Origin: Arthrobacter crystallopoietes
GTDB taxonomy: Bacteria; Actinomycetota; Actinomycetes; Actinomycetales; Micrococcaceae
Length of the DNA: 64,000 bases
Reading direction: 5' to 3'
Assembly: GCF_002849715.1 (NCBI RefSeq)
Contig: NZ_CP018863.1
Coordinates: 1,550,001 to 1,614,000 of the forward strand
Shown here: positions 19,542 to 29,826 of the stretch, in pieces
Position numbering within the stretch: position 1 is the first letter of the stretch
How the letters are laid out: the number at the start of each line of letters is the position of its first letter
Program-made: the position numbers and the translations under genes
The notes under the pieces: generated by a model
Told to the model about the DNA's origin: nothing
Databases searched by the model: none
Seen by the model: only the letters and a program-made list of their open reading frames with translations

Positions 19542-20186
19542 ATGACCACCACTCCCCGCATCCTGGTTGTCGATAACTACGACAGCTTTGTCTACACTCT
19601 CGTGGGCTACCTGCAGCAGCTTGGAGCCGAGACGACCGTTGTCCGGAACGACGACGTGACGCTGGCCGAAGCAATCGAGCTGGCCGGAGCACGGGACGGC
19701 GTGCTGGTCTCCCCCGGGCCCGGGAACCCTGCTGAGGCGGGTGTGTGCGTGGAGCTGATCCGCTGGTGCGGCGAGAACCGCAAACCGATGCTCGGCGTCT
19801 GCCTAGGCCATCAGGCGCTGGCCGAGGCCTACGGCGGCGTGGTGACCCATGCGGCGGAGCTGATGCACGGGAAGACGTCCCAAGTGCTGCACCGCGGCCA
19901 GAATGTCTTTGCAGGCGTCCCAAGCCCTTTCACCGCCACGCGCTACCACTCGCTGGCCGCGGTCCGGGAGACCATCCCCGCGCAGCTTGAGATCACTGCC
20001 GAAACCGAGGGCGGCGTCATCATGGGACTGGCGCACCGCGAGGCCCCGCTGTGGGGGGTCCAGTTCCACCCGGAGTCCGTTCTGACCGAGGGCGGCTACC
20101 TTATGCTGGGCAACTGGCTGGAATCGTTGGGCATGGAAGGCGCAGCGGAGCGTGCAGCGACCCTGAGCCCGCTGATCACCAAATAG
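19542..20186 (+). CDS. trpG: Glutamine amidotransferase, anthranilate/aminodeoxychorismate synthase component II
   Basis: The 214-residue class I glutamine amidotransferase hydrolyses glutamine to give ammonia to an anthranilate or para-aminobenzoate synthase partner. The nucleophilic cysteine is in GVCLGHQAL near residue 87, and His-Pro-Glu of the triad lies in FHPESV near residue 175. The N-terminus ILVVDNYDSFVYTL is diagnostic. ATG 19542 follows the small membrane gene by 2 bp. This gene sits next to pknB across actinobacteria, apart from the trp genes, and may serve folate as well as tryptophan synthesis. Which partner it uses cannot be read here. Confidence 0.92.
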   Translation: MTTTPRILVVDNYDSFVYTLVGYLQQLGAETTVVRNDDVTLAEAIELAGARDGVLVSPGPGNPAEAGVCVELIRWCGENRKPMLGVCLGHQALAEAYGGVVTHAAELMHGKTSQVLHRGQNVFAGVPSPFTATRYHSLAAVRETIPAQLEITAETEGGVIMGLAHREAPLWGVQFHPESVLTEGGYLMLGNWLESLGMEGAAERAATLSPLITK

Positions 20187-20223
20187 CCGCTACCCGGCTC
20201 CTCTAGACCGACGTAACTTCGGC

Positions 20224-22266
20224 CTAGAGTAACGGGAGGTCTGAGTCGTCGTAGGCGCGGCTATCGCTGTCGTCGCGACCGTCGTTGCCGCTGTCGTCCC
20301 GGCCACTGTCGTCATTTCCCCGGCCACGGTCATCGCTGTTGTTGCCGTTGTTTTCGTCCGGCCCAGTAGGCGGAGCCGTGGGCTCCGGTTCCGTCGGTTC
20401 GGGAGCCGGCTCCGGCGCGACTGCGACCGTAATGACAATCTCGGTGCCTTGCGGGACGTTGCTGCCGGCGTCGTGGCTCTGCGCTGTTACGGTGCCGGGA
20501 TCGACAACCTCGTTCTCTACCTGCTCCACCCGGTAGGGCAGCGCGACGGCGGGGTCATCCTGGAGCAGGCTGATGGCCTCTTCCTCTGTCTTGCCGAGGA
20601 GCGCGGGGACGGTCACCATGCCATTAGAAATCACCAAGTCCACGGTGGAACCTGTGCGGACCTTTTCGCCGGCCTTGGGGTCGGTGGCGATGACATTCCC
20701 GCTGGGGATTACGGCGCTGTTGGCCGAGACGTTCTCCCCCGGTTCCAAACCGAGTTGGCGGAGTTTGTCCCGGACTTCGCCTTCTGTTCGCCCGCTGAAG
20801 TCATCCGGAATAGTGGCGAACTCTTTGCCCTGCGAGACATAGACGATGACTTCGCTGTCCGGCAGGGCCGCCGTGCCGCCCTCCGGATCGGTGCTAATGA
20901 CTTCGCCCTCAGCCACTTCATCACTGAACTTGGACTCGATCCGCGGCACGAAGCCGTGGTTGAAAATGGTGTTAGAGGCCTCGGTCTGTTCCATGCCGGC
21001 CACCTGAGGTACGGCGACCATGTCGGGTTCGGCGTTGCGCAGATAGTTAAAGAGGTAGAAACCGCCGCCGGCCAGCAGGAGTACCAGCGCGATCACCAGC
21101 ACGGTTGTCCAGGCGCGGCGTCGCTTACGGCGGCTCGGATCGACTTCTTCGGATTCGTTGCCGACCTGCAGCGCCATCGGGATGGCGGCTGTGTGGGGCG
21201 ACGCGTTAATGGGACCGGTCTGGTCCAGCCCGTCGGTGTCGTACTGCTCGTCGGGAGATTCCCCGGCTTCGGGGGTAGTGGGGCCGTTACTGCCCGGTGT
21301 TCCTACCGGGACAGGGAAAGGAGCGGCTGTGAAGGCAGCGGTAGGAGCGTTCTGCGCGGGCATCGCTTCGGTCCGAGCCTCGTCGGAAGCGACCACGATG
21401 CCGTCGCGGGCACCTTGGAGGGCCGCGCTGAAGGAGGCGGCGTCCTGGAAACGGTCTGCTTTGTCTTTCTGTAGCGCGCGCGCCAACACCGAATCCAGTG
21501 CAGGTGTGACGTCCCGGTTGAAGCTGCTGGGTGGTTCCGGGAGTTCCCTGACATGCTGGTAGGCCACCGAAACCGGGCTGTCCCCGATGAACGGAGGGCG
21601 GCTGGCCAACATTTCATAGAGCAGGCAGGCGGCAGAGTACAGATCGCTCCGGGCGTCTACCGTTTCACCGCGTGCCTGCTCCGGAGAGAGGTACTGCGCG
21701 GTACCGAGGACGGCCTGGGTCTGCGTCATTGTGGCGGCGGAATCCGCGAGGGCACGCGCGATGCCGAAGTCCATGACCTTCACGTGGTCGTCCGGTGTCA
21801 CCATGACGTTGGCGGGCTTGATGTCCCGGTGCACTATGCCGGAGCGGTGGCTGTACTGCAGAGCTGCCAGCACACCGAGGGCATAATCGACCGACTTTTC
21901 GATGGTCAGTTCGCCCGACCGGATCAGGTCCCTCAGGGTTCGGCCGCGTACGTACTCCATGACGATGAAGGGTGCTTTGACATCATGGGCTGCCGAACCG
22001 GGGAGCTCCTGCTCGCCCGTGTCGTACACCGCGACGATCGCCGGATGGTTCAGCCCGGCGACGGCCTGCGCTTCACGGCGGAAACGCGACTGGAACGAGG
22101 GGTCGCGGGCCAGATCAGGACGCAACTGTTTGATCGCCACAGTGCGCCCCAGACGGACGTCACGACCGAGGTGCACATCGGCCATGCCTCCACGGCCAAT
22201 GAGCTCACCTACCTCGTAACGTCCGTTCAGGACCTGGGACGCTTCCACTGGGTACTTACCTTCCAT
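20224..22266 (-). CDS. pknB: PASTA-domain serine/threonine protein kinase PknB
   Basis: A 680-residue transmembrane kinase. The kinase domain (about residues 14-275) has VAIK, the catalytic HRDIKPANV (about 139-147), DFG and APE-like (SPEQARG) motifs. One membrane helix lies near 387-410, followed by three extracellular PASTA repeats, which in this family bind peptidoglycan fragments or lipid II. The C-terminus is a Pro/Glu then Asp/Asn/Gly/Arg-rich low-complexity tail. It is the last gene of the fhaA-to-pknB operon and starts 27 bp after pknA. It converges with trpG; the hairpin 20201-20229 overlaps its stop codon. Confidence 0.95.
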   Translation of the reverse strand: MEGKYPVEASQVLNGRYEVGELIGRGGMADVHLGRDVRLGRTVAIKQLRPDLARDPSFQSRFRREAQAVAGLNHPAIVAVYDTGEQELPGSAAHDVKAPFIVMEYVRGRTLRDLIRSGELTIEKSVDYALGVLAALQYSHRSGIVHRDIKPANVMVTPDDHVKVMDFGIARALADSAATMTQTQAVLGTAQYLSPEQARGETVDARSDLYSAACLLYEMLASRPPFIGDSPVSVAYQHVRELPEPPSSFNRDVTPALDSVLARALQKDKADRFQDAASFSAALQGARDGIVVASDEARTEAMPAQNAPTAAFTAAPFPVPVGTPGSNGPTTPEAGESPDEQYDTDGLDQTGPINASPHTAAIPMALQVGNESEEVDPSRRKRRRAWTTVLVIALVLLLAGGGFYLFNYLRNAEPDMVAVPQVAGMEQTEASNTIFNHGFVPRIESKFSDEVAEGEVISTDPEGGTAALPDSEVIVYVSQGKEFATIPDDFSGRTEGEVRDKLRQLGLEPGENVSANSAVIPSGNVIATDPKAGEKVRTGSTVDLVISNGMVTVPALLGKTEEEAISLLQDDPAVALPYRVEQVENEVVDPGTVTAQSHDAGSNVPQGTEIVITVAVAPEPAPEPTEPEPTAPPTGPDENNGNNSDDRGRGNDDSGRDDSGNDGRDDSDSRAYDDSDLPLL

Positions 22267-22293
22267 GTTCCAGTCCGCAACTGTTCACAACGC

Positions 22294-24087
22294 TTATCCC
22301 TCGCCGTCCGGGACGGTTGTCGGCAGGGTGAGCGTTTCTTCCGGCTCCTGGGTTTGTTCGGGACCGGAAGAAACGATGTAGGTGACGGTGGAGCCTTCCG
22401 GCACGGCAGTGCCCGGCGGCGGGTCCATGCTGATGACGGTTCCTGCGGGAGCGTCGTTCGCCTCCTCGCCTCCGTTCTGCGGGCTGAGGCCGAGCTGCAG
22501 CAGGGACTCGCGCACCTGCTGCTCCGGCTGCCCTGAGAGTCCGCCCGGGATATCGACGGTGCCGGGTCCCTCGGAGTACGTGACCTGGATGGATTCACCT
22601 TCGGCCACAGAACCGGACGGGCTGATGTCCAGGACCAGACCTTCCGCGGCGTCGTTCTCCACGGGATCGGGGACGACCTGGAAGCCCATGGATTCGAGTT
22701 CGGATCGGACCTGGTCGAAGGGGCGGCCCTGGAAACTCGACGCAACAAGCTGGACCGTGTCCGGCGTCGTGGGTTCATCCGGCGTGTTTGTCGGTGCGTC
22801 TTGGGTCTGGGCGGGTGTAGTCTCGGTGGCTTCCGTAGTGGTGGCGGTAGCCGACCGGCTGGTTGTCGACGACGTCGCGGCCGGAGGCGGCGTGGACTCG
22901 TCATCCGTTGTGGTAAGCAGCGGGACCAGCCAGGCGCCGAGGACTGCGAAGAGGATCAGCGCGATCAAGCCGATCAGCGGCCAGGTCCAGGGACTGCGTC
23001 GCTTACGGGTCTCCTGTGGCGGCACTCCGCCGTCGTCGTCAATATCGGTTTCGGTCCAGGCACGCTCGGCGCCCACGCCGCCGGCCGCGGCAGCACCTGC
23101 TACCCCGCCTGCAGCACCGCCGACGGCAGGCAGCTGGGACGTGCCGGCGTCGACGGCCCGGGTGGGAGCCGTGCCTGCAGACGGGACCGGGGCGGTAACG
23201 GCGCTGGTGGCCGCGTCGCCGCCGTCGAAAAGGAGCATGCCGGGAACGGCAGCCTCGGCCGCGCGGATGTTGCCGGCGCGGATGGCCTCGGCTGCCTCGG
23301 CCAGCTTCTCGGCCGTGGCGGGACGGTCGGCGGGATCCTTGGCCAGCATGGACATCAGCAGCGCGCGGATCGGGCGCGGCAGGTTCTCCTGCAGCGGCGG
23401 CGGCGTGTCGTTGACCTGTGCCAGGGCAATGGCGATCTGCGACTCCCCGGAGAACGGGCGGGCGCCGGACAGGCATTCGTAGCCGATCACGCCCAGCGAA
23501 TAGATATCGCTCTGGCCGGTGGCGGTCTGGCCCGTGGCTTGCTCCGGAGCAAGATACTGTGCCGTACCCATGACCTGGCCTGTGGCGGTCAGCGGAACCT
23601 GGTCGGCGAGGCGGGCGATGCCGAAGTCGGTGATCTTGACCCGGCGGTCCGGCGTGATCAGCAGGTTTCCGGGCTTGATGTCGCGGTGTACGAGGCCCTG
23701 GGCGTGTGCGACGGCGAGGGCACGCGCGGTCTGCGCGATCAGGGACAGGGTACGGTCCGGCGAGAGCACGCGTTCGCGCTCGATGATGGTGGACAGCGGC
23801 TGGCCGGGAACCAGCTCCATGACCAGATACGCGGAGCCCTCCTCTTCGCCGTAGTCGAACACGTTGGCGATGCCCACGTGGTTCAGCAGTGCTGTGTGGC
23901 GTGCTTCGGCCCGAAAACGGTTCAGGAAGCCCGGGTCACCGGTGTACTCCTCTTTGAGGATTTTGATGGCGACAATGCGGCCAAGGACCTTGTCCTGTGC
24001 CTTCCAGACTTCACCCATGCCGCCAATGGCGATACGTTCGGTGAGCTGGTATCTGCCGCCTAAGGTGATACCCGATGTAGGCCTCAC
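22294..24087 (-). CDS. pknA: Serine/threonine protein kinase PknA, with two PASTA repeats
   Basis: A 597-residue transmembrane kinase. [10 protein letters not shown] holds the ATP-anchoring lysine; HRDIKPGNL (about 132-140) and KITDFGIAR (about 147-155) are the catalytic and metal loops. A membrane helix (about 366-391) leads to a Thr/Ser-rich stalk and two PASTA units (about 440-580). Mycobacterial PknA lacks PASTA repeats, so this version resembles a second sensor kinase. The start is GTG 24087, overlapping the pbpA stop by 4 bp, hence coupled translation. It is assigned by operon position between pbpA and pknB. Confidence 0.92.
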   Translation of the reverse strand: MRPTSGITLGGRYQLTERIAIGGMGEVWKAQDKVLGRIVAIKILKEEYTGDPGFLNRFRAEARHTALLNHVGIANVFDYGEEEGSAYLVMELVPGQPLSTIIERERVLSPDRTLSLIAQTARALAVAHAQGLVHRDIKPGNLLITPDRRVKITDFGIARLADQVPLTATGQVMGTAQYLAPEQATGQTATGQSDIYSLGVIGYECLSGARPFSGESQIAIALAQVNDTPPPLQENLPRPIRALLMSMLAKDPADRPATAEKLAEAAEAIRAGNIRAAEAAVPGMLLFDGGDAATSAVTAPVPSAGTAPTRAVDAGTSQLPAVGGAAGGVAGAAAAGGVGAERAWTETDIDDDGGVPPQETRKRRSPWTWPLIGLIALILFAVLGAWLVPLLTTTDDESTPPPAATSSTTSRSATATTTEATETTPAQTQDAPTNTPDEPTTPDTVQLVASSFQGRPFDQVRSELESMGFQVVPDPVENDAAEGLVLDISPSGSVAEGESIQVTYSEGPGTVDIPGGLSGQPEQQVRESLLQLGLSPQNGGEEANDAPAGTVISMDPPPGTAVPEGSTVTYIVSSGPEQTQEPEETLTLPTTVPDGEG

Positions 24088-25532
24088 TTATTTAACACCG
24101 CCTCTAGGAGTTTCTGAGCGTTCGGACTAGTCAGTTGGGAGCCGGTGGCCAGGTTCACGTCTTCAATAACGATGCTGACCACTGCTTCCGGATCATCGGC
24201 GGGAGCGAATCCGGTGAACCAGGAGTTATTGCCCTCGCTGCCGGCCATCAGCTCGGCGGTTCCGGTTTTACCGGCAACCTCGACGCCGGGAATGGCGGCA
24301 CCGTTGGCAATGCCGCGGTCCACGGCGTTGACCATCCACTGCTGGATGAGCTCCGCGTTCTCCGCGGACAGGGAACGCTGCAGCTCCTCGGGCTCGGGGC
24401 TGTCGAGCACCCGCAGGTCCGGAGCGCGGACTGTGCGCACAAGATTCGGCTTCATCAGGACGCCGTCGTTGGCAATCGCAGCGCTCATCATCGCTACCTG
24501 AAGCGGTGTCACACGCACGTCATACTGGCCGATCGCGGCCTGCGCCAGCAGATCGTCGCTCATGCCCGTGGGGAACTGGCTGGCGGTGACGGGAATCGGA
24601 ATTTTGTAGGCTTCGCCGAAGCCGAACTTCTGAGCCTGTTCTGCAATCGCGTCCTCGCCGAGGTCCATGGCGATTTGTGCAAAGGGAGTGTTGCAGGATT
24701 GCTCGAGGGCGAAGGAGAAATCAACGGTGGTGCGGGCCGCGCAGCCGCCGTTGACAAAGTTCGGCAGGGAGATGTTGGTTCCGGGCAGGGGCAGTTCGGC
24801 CGGGTTGTCCAGTTCGCTGTCCGCGTCGTATTCGCCGGACTCGAGGGCGGCCGCGGTGTCCACCAGCTTGAAGACCGAACCGGGTGCCAGGAGGCTCTGC
24901 GTGGCCGGATTGGTGAACGGCGAGAGGCCGGCGACTTCCTCCAGCTCGGCCATGTTGGAAGTGACCTCGTCGGTGTTGTGACCTGCCAGCACGTTGGGGT
25001 CGAAGCTGGGCTTGGAGGCCATGGCCAGGATATTTCCCGTATCCGGCTCCATCACCACAATGGAACCCTTCATTCCGTCAGGGATCATGTCGAAGGCCAT
25101 CTGCTGAAGCTCCGGATCCAGCGTTAGTTCCACCGAAGCACCTTCGACCTGGGACCCCGAGAACAGTTGCAGAATCCGGTCATAGAAGAAGTCGTTGCTG
25201 TTGCCCGACAGCTCCTCGTTCATGGCCGCTTCCATTTGTGTCGCGCTGTAGACCAGGGAATAGAACCCGGTGATGGGTGCATACAGCTCGGGCTCGTTGT
25301 AGACGCGCTGGTACTCGAACTCGTCGTCGGACGGAACCGACTCCACAATGGGATCTCCGCCGACCAGAATGGCGCCGCGGTTCTTATCGAAGTTCTTGTA
25401 CAGCGTGCGGCTGTTCCAGTCATTGGCATTGAGATCATCCGCCTCAAAGAACTGCACGACGGTCAAGGAGCCGAAGAGCAGCGCGAACATGGCTATCGCG
25501 ACTACCCACGTATTTCTGATGGCCTGGTTCAT
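24084..25532 (-). CDS. pbpA: Class B penicillin-binding protein PbpA
   Basis: The 482-residue D,D-transpeptidase crosslinks peptidoglycan outside the membrane. It has a signal anchor at residues 8-28, a short dimerisation domain, and a transpeptidase domain. The nucleophile is in PGSVFKL (SxxK near residue 217), followed by SCN near 276 and AGKTGTAEL (KTG near 418). The start is ATG 25532, overlapping the rodA stop by 4 bp. Pairing with rodA is the standard SEDS-bPBP elongation couple. Control by the flanking kinases and phosphatase is likely from the operon arrangement. Confidence 0.95.
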   Translation of the reverse strand: MNQAIRNTWVVAIAMFALLFGSLTVVQFFEADDLNANDWNSRTLYKNFDKNRGAILVGGDPIVESVPSDDEFEYQRVYNEPELYAPITGFYSLVYSATQMEAAMNEELSGNSNDFFYDRILQLFSGSQVEGASVELTLDPELQQMAFDMIPDGMKGSIVVMEPDTGNILAMASKPSFDPNVLAGHNTDEVTSNMAELEEVAGLSPFTNPATQSLLAPGSVFKLVDTAAALESGEYDADSELDNPAELPLPGTNISLPNFVNGGCAARTTVDFSFALEQSCNTPFAQIAMDLGEDAIAEQAQKFGFGEAYKIPIPVTASQFPTGMSDDLLAQAAIGQYDVRVTPLQVAMMSAAIANDGVLMKPNLVRTVRAPDLRVLDSPEPEELQRSLSAENAELIQQWMVNAVDRGIANGAAIPGVEVAGKTGTAELMAGSEGNNSWFTGFAPADDPEAVVSIVIEDVNLATGSQLTSPNAQKLLEAVLNK

Positions 25533-26977
25533 GGCTTCTTCACCTCCACGGTGCGGTGCGGATCCTGGTTCTTAGCGGGCTTGCTGCCCAGGGCTTTAAT
25601 ACGCGATGTCAGGCCCCGCTGCGGTTGCCGGCCGCTGCTGATCGGACCGGTCATAGCGGGGCGCCGGGCGGCGTCGGAAATCAGCAGCAGTAGCGCGATG
25701 ATCAACCAGTTGGCGAGCAGCGAGGAGCCGCCGGCCGCCATAAAGGGGGTGGTCAAGCCGGTCAGCGGGATCAAGCGGGTGACACCGCCGATGACGACAA
25801 AGCACTGCAGCGCCAGTGTGAAGGACAGGCCTGTGGCGAGCAGTTTGCCGAAGGAATCACGGGTGCCGAGGGCGGCGCGGATGCCGCGGCTGACCAGCAG
25901 CACGTAAAGCATGACAATGGCCGACAAACCAATGAGGCCGAGTTCTTCACCCATCGCGGCGATGATCATGTCGCTGTTGGCGAAGGTAACGAGGTCCGGC
26001 CGTCCCTGGCCCAGCCCGGTGCCGGTCAAACCGCCGCTGGCCAGACCGAACAGGCCTTGGACAATCTGGTGGCTGCCGCCGATACGGTTGTAGACCTCCG
26101 GGTCAAAGGCGTTGAGCCAACCGTCGATCCGGGCAGTCACATGCGGGAAGAGCTTGAAGGCGACAAACCCGCCGAACGCGATCATGGCCAGGCCGATCAG
26201 GATCCAGCTGACCCTGCTGGTGGCAATGTAGATCATCGCCATAAACAGGCCGAAGAAAAGAATGGAAGAGCCGAGATCCCGCTGGAAAATCAAGACGCCG
26301 ATGCTGACCAGCCAGGCGACCACCATGGGACCCATGTCTTTCCAGCGCGGCAGCTGCAGGGGACCCAGCTTCTTGCCGGCCAGCAGGATCAGATCACGGT
26401 TTGTGGATAGATACCCCGCGAAGAATATAGCCAGGGTGATCTTCGCAATTTCGCCTGGCTGGAAGGTGGCGAACCCGAGATTGATCCAGATCCGCGCGCC
26501 GTTGAGTTCCATGCCGATGCCGGGCAGGAGCGGAAGCATCAGCAGGACGGCGCTGACAATCAGGGAAATGTACGTGAAACGGCGCAGGACGCGGTGGTCC
26601 CGGAGCAGCCAGATCAGAGCGATCAGGACACCGATGGCCATGCCGGTCCACAGCAACTGACGATTGGCTGCCTGGTCTCCGGTCGCGATGTCGATGCGGT
26701 GGATCATGGCGAGACCGAGGCCGTTCATTGCGGTCACGACGGGAAGTATGATCGGGTCGGCATGTTTCGCGCGGATGCGCAGCACTATATGCACGGCGAA
26801 GACTAGGAAGATGAGCGTGGAGCCCTGAACGAAGAAATCCGAGTCAAGGGCCTGATCCTGATCCAGCCCGACCAGGAAGTTCGCACCTACGCCGACGGCA
26901 AGGGCAAGAATCAGCAGCAGCAACTCGACGTTGCGGCGGGGCTTGGGGACGGTCGTGATGTCACTCAACTGGACCAC
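25529..26977 (-). CDS. rodA: SEDS family peptidoglycan polymerase RodA/FtsW
   Basis: A 482-residue membrane protein with about twelve helices, of the SEDS family that polymerises glycan strands from lipid II. Characteristic segments include FQPGEIAKI in the middle, QRDLGSS, and PFMAAGGSSLLANW near the C-terminal end. The start GTG 26977 lies within the last codons of pstP (17-bp overlap), and the stop overlaps pbpA. By operon position next to pbpA it is the elongation type, not the division FtsW encoded in the dcw cluster. The N- and C-termini are cytoplasmic and basic. Confidence 0.94.
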   Translation of the reverse strand: MVQLSDITTVPKPRRNVELLLLILALAVGVGANFLVGLDQDQALDSDFFVQGSTLIFLVFAVHIVLRIRAKHADPIILPVVTAMNGLGLAMIHRIDIATGDQAANRQLLWTGMAIGVLIALIWLLRDHRVLRRFTYISLIVSAVLLMLPLLPGIGMELNGARIWINLGFATFQPGEIAKITLAIFFAGYLSTNRDLILLAGKKLGPLQLPRWKDMGPMVVAWLVSIGVLIFQRDLGSSILFFGLFMAMIYIATSRVSWILIGLAMIAFGGFVAFKLFPHVTARIDGWLNAFDPEVYNRIGGSHQIVQGLFGLASGGLTGTGLGQGRPDLVTFANSDMIIAAMGEELGLIGLSAIVMLYVLLVSRGIRAALGTRDSFGKLLATGLSFTLALQCFVVIGGVTRLIPLTGLTTPFMAAGGSSLLANWLIIALLLLISDAARRPAMTGPISSGRQPQRGLTSRIKALGSKPAKNQDPHRTVEVKKP

Positions 26978-28601
26978 CTAGGCATTCGGGCGGAATGGTC
27001 GGCGTCGGCTGGGGCGTTGGGGTCCCGCCGGCGGCGGAAGCGGTTGGCCTGGCCGTCGACTCTGCTGCCTCCGGCGATGGGGATGCCGTTGGGGATGCGG
27101 ACTCGGTGGGCGAGGAAGTCGACCTTTCGCCGCCAGGCGACGGCGTGGGCGTGGGCGCGGGATCAGGACAGTTCCGGCGGCTGGTAACCCGCAGGCTTTC
27201 CACGATTTCTTCGGCATGTTCCAGATCCCGTGCCGGAATGCTGGAGTTCAGCCGCTGCTGCTGGTACACGGGCAGACTCTCCAGCCGGATGTTGTAGGCG
27301 GTGTCCAGATGGGACAACTCGATGGGACCGATGTTCTGCGAGACCCCATTATAGATCGCGACCCGGCCCTCGTACTGGCTGACGAAATACTGGGTCTGGG
27401 TCCAGAGGTAGCCGAACCACAGGACGGCTATCAGGAGTATGGACATCACGGCGAGGAAAGCAGGAACGATCCAGCCGCGGCGCACGGGCTCCTCCGGCTC
27501 ATCGTCAGCCGGGCTTTCGGCCGAAGGAGCCTTGTGGGTGAGCAGAGCTGCGGCACGGCGTTGGGTGGAGTGCTGGGTAACGATCGGGATCTGGCCGGTC
27601 TCCGTGGCTAGGGCAGCGGCACCAACCAGTACGTGCGGCCGGGTGGAGAGCTCGCGGCGGATCAAGTCGGCCCGCACCGCGCCGATCGGATTGCCCGAGA
27701 GGTCTACGGCGTCTTCCGCATTATCGGCGACGGACGCGGCGGCGGCGGTGCCGTCGTCGTTATTTTGCCGCCCGGTGGAAGCGGTGGCAGCGGGAACGGC
27801 AGCAGCATCATCGATCAGGGCGTCGTCGGGCTCCGGCTGCGTATTCAACCGGACGGCTGCGGCGGCAAGATCCGCTTCGGTCGCTTCCGCTACTTCGATC
27901 ATGACAACGGTGACATTGTCCGGTGCCCCGCCTTCGAGCGTGAGCTCCACGAGCCGGTCCACCGTGTCCTGAAGGGAATCCGAATAACGGACTGCGTCTT
28001 CGATCACGTGGTCAGGCACGACGGCGTCAAGGCCGTCCGAGGACAGGAGCCACTTCTCGCCGGCCTCGGCCGGGTGTGAAGCCAGATCGAGTTCCGGGCT
28101 GGCGTCCACATCGCCGAGAACACGCATCAGCACATTGCGGTGCGGATGCACCTCCGCCTCTTCGGGGCGCAGCCGGCCCTCATCGATCAACCGCTGGACG
28201 AAGGTGTGGTCGATGCTGATCTGTTCGAAGGTGCCGTTCTTCAGCCGATAGGCGCGCGAGTCACCGATGTGCGCGAACTCGAGCTGGTCATCGTGGAGCA
28301 GCAGCGCCGTGACCGTGGTGCCCATGCCGGCCAGCTTTGGGCTGGTCTGCACCAGCTCCGAGAGGATGGAGTTGGCCGTCTGGATTTCGTCGGCGAGGAC
28401 GTTCGCTGGATCCTCGTGGTCGCTGCGGTCCAGATGGACCAGGTCCAGGACCGTGGAAGCGGAGGCGACGTCGCCGCCCGCGTGTCCGCCCATGCCATCT
28501 GCCACAACAGCCAGATAGTGCCCGGCGTAGGCCGAATCGTCATTCTTGGAACGGGACTTGCCTACATCCGACCGCGCCGCGTAGCGCAGGATCAACGCCA
28601 T
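26961..28601 (-). CDS. pstP: PP2C-type serine/threonine phosphatase PstP
   Basis: A 546-residue phosphatase that reverses PknA/PknB phosphorylation. The PP2C domain (about residues 4-235) has RSKNDDS, DGMGGHAGG (about 35-43), GDSRAY and the metal-binding GAPDN. A long linker follows, then one membrane helix near 380-400 and an extracytoplasmic region. The C-terminus is strongly Pro/Ser/Thr-rich, ending PECLGGPVE. The start is ATG 28601, 2 bp after fhaB. The extracellular Ser/Pro tail is longer and more repetitive than the core needs and may span the wall. Confidence 0.93.
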   Translation of the reverse strand: MALILRYAARSDVGKSRSKNDDSAYAGHYLAVVADGMGGHAGGDVASASTVLDLVHLDRSDHEDPANVLADEIQTANSILSELVQTSPKLAGMGTTVTALLLHDDQLEFAHIGDSRAYRLKNGTFEQISIDHTFVQRLIDEGRLRPEEAEVHPHRNVLMRVLGDVDASPELDLASHPAEAGEKWLLSSDGLDAVVPDHVIEDAVRYSDSLQDTVDRLVELTLEGGAPDNVTVVMIEVAEATEADLAAAAVRLNTQPEPDDALIDDAAAVPAATASTGRQNNDDGTAAAASVADNAEDAVDLSGNPIGAVRADLIRRELSTRPHVLVGAAALATETGQIPIVTQHSTQRRAAALLTHKAPSAESPADDEPEEPVRRGWIVPAFLAVMSILLIAVLWFGYLWTQTQYFVSQYEGRVAIYNGVSQNIGPIELSHLDTAYNIRLESLPVYQQQRLNSSIPARDLEHAEEIVESLRVTSRRNCPDPAPTPTPSPGGERSTSSPTESASPTASPSPEAAESTARPTASAAGGTPTPQPTPTIPPECLGGPVE

Positions 28602-28603
28602 GG

Positions 28604-29086
28604 CTATGGCCTCAATTCAATGACCGTCTTACCGATCCGGATGGGTGCGCCGGGCTCAACCGGCAGGGCGCGTGTCAGCTGCGTTTCCCCCAAGTAGGTT
28701 CCGTTGGTGGAACCAAGATCCTCGATGAACCAGCGGCTGCCCTGCGGGAACAGCCTGGCGTGGCGGCCGGACGCGTAATCGTCTTCGAGCACGAGCGTTG
28801 CTTCCTGCGCCCTGCCCAGCAGGATCGGGCTGGCGGCGAGGTCAAGCGTCTTGCCCGCCAACGGGCCTTCGACGACGATCAGTTTGCGCGCCTGAACGCG
28901 CGGCGGTGCGGCGTGCTGCTCGGCCAGGTCCGGATTCTTGCGGACCTGTCGTGCCGTCGGGGCGCCGGTCTTGTCCTTTTTGCCGATCATCAGATCCCGG
29001 CGCAGTGCGGAGATGATGCTGATGATCAGGAGCCAGAGCAAGATCAGGAACCCGAAGCGCAGGGCGGTTACTACCAGATCGTCCAT
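28604..29086 (-). CDS. fhaB: FHA-domain membrane protein FhaB (FipA type)
   Basis: A 160-residue protein with one N-terminal membrane helix (about 8-28) and a C-terminal FHA domain (about 85-158) that reads phosphothreonine. The FHA hallmarks are LLGRAQEA, SGRHARL and LGSTNGTYLG. In mycobacteria the equivalent protein links kinase signalling to septation. ATG 29086 overlaps the fhaA stop by 1 bp. It is the second gene of the kinase operon. Confidence 0.92.
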   Translation of the reverse strand: MDDLVVTALRFGFLILLWLLIISIISALRRDLMIGKKDKTGAPTARQVRKNPDLAEQHAAPPRVQARKLIVVEGPLAGKTLDLAASPILLGRAQEATLVLEDDYASGRHARLFPQGSRWFIEDLGSTNGTYLGETQLTRALPVEPGAPIRIGKTVIELRP

Positions 29087-29826
29087 CAGGCCCCGCCGCC
29101 CCGTGCCGGCAGCAGACGGAAGGTAATGCGGGTGCGGCCCATCGTAATCACGGTCCCGTCAGTCAGGTCCTCCTGGCCATGGATGCGCTGGCCGTTGACG
29201 AAGCTGCCGTTGGTGGAGCCGAGATCCACGGCAGTGGCGGATCCACCTTCAGTGCGGATTTCAAGATGCTTGCGTGAGACTCCCGTGTCATCGATGAGGA
29301 TGTCCGCTTCGGATGACCGGCCGAGAACGATGGAGGGCGCGTTCAGTGAATAGCGCTGGCCTTCGATCTCCAGGACAGGCTGGAGCCTAGTGGGTTGGCG
29401 GGCAGGCGCCGCCGGTGTGGCCGGTCTGCGTGGCTGTGAGGCCGGCGCAGCCCCGGACTTCTCCGCAGAGGAGTCGATTTCAAAATCCCCGGGCTTGAGT
29501 TCGTCGTCCTGATTGAAGGAAACGCGTACCGCACCCTGCAGTGTGTACTTTTGGCTGTTCACGTGGTTGATCACCACATCACACAGCTCTTCCGCCAGGG
29601 TGGAGCCCCACTGCTGAGCCATGGCGTAGTCCGAACCGCTGAGGCGGATCTCGAACACGTTGGGGGCAAGCGTGCGTCCCTGGGCCAGGGTGATGGAGCG
29701 GTTGTCGAGCTCGCGGCGCAGTCGGCTCGCGATTTCCACCGGCTGCACCTGGCCTTTTCCGCCCACCGAGAAGGCACCGCGGACCATCTTTTCGATGCCG
29801 CGTTCAACGTTATCCAGTAAGCCCAC
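29086..29826 (-). CDS. fhaA: FHA-domain protein FhaA with DUF3662 N-terminus
   Basis: A 246-residue soluble protein. The N-terminal DUF3662 domain (about residues 1-115) begins MGLLDNVERGIEKMVRGAF. A proline/alanine linker leads to an FHA domain (about 150-240) with VLGRSSEAD, SRKHLEI and LGSTNGSFVNG. It binds phosphorylated partners such as kinase substrates in wall synthesis. The start is GTG 29826 with AGGAGG upstream; the open frame runs 14 codons further without support. It is shorter than the 527-residue mycobacterial protein because the linker is short. It is the first gene of the operon, so its promoter must lie in 29827-30250. Confidence 0.92.
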   Translation of the reverse strand: MGLLDNVERGIEKMVRGAFSVGGKGQVQPVEIASRLRRELDNRSITLAQGRTLAPNVFEIRLSGSDYAMAQQWGSTLAEELCDVVINHVNSQKYTLQGAVRVSFNQDDELKPGDFEIDSSAEKSGAAPASQPRRPATPAAPARQPTRLQPVLEIEGQRYSLNAPSIVLGRSSEADILIDDTGVSRKHLEIRTEGGSATAVDLGSTNGSFVNGQRIHGQEDLTDGTVITMGRTRITFRLLPARGGGA

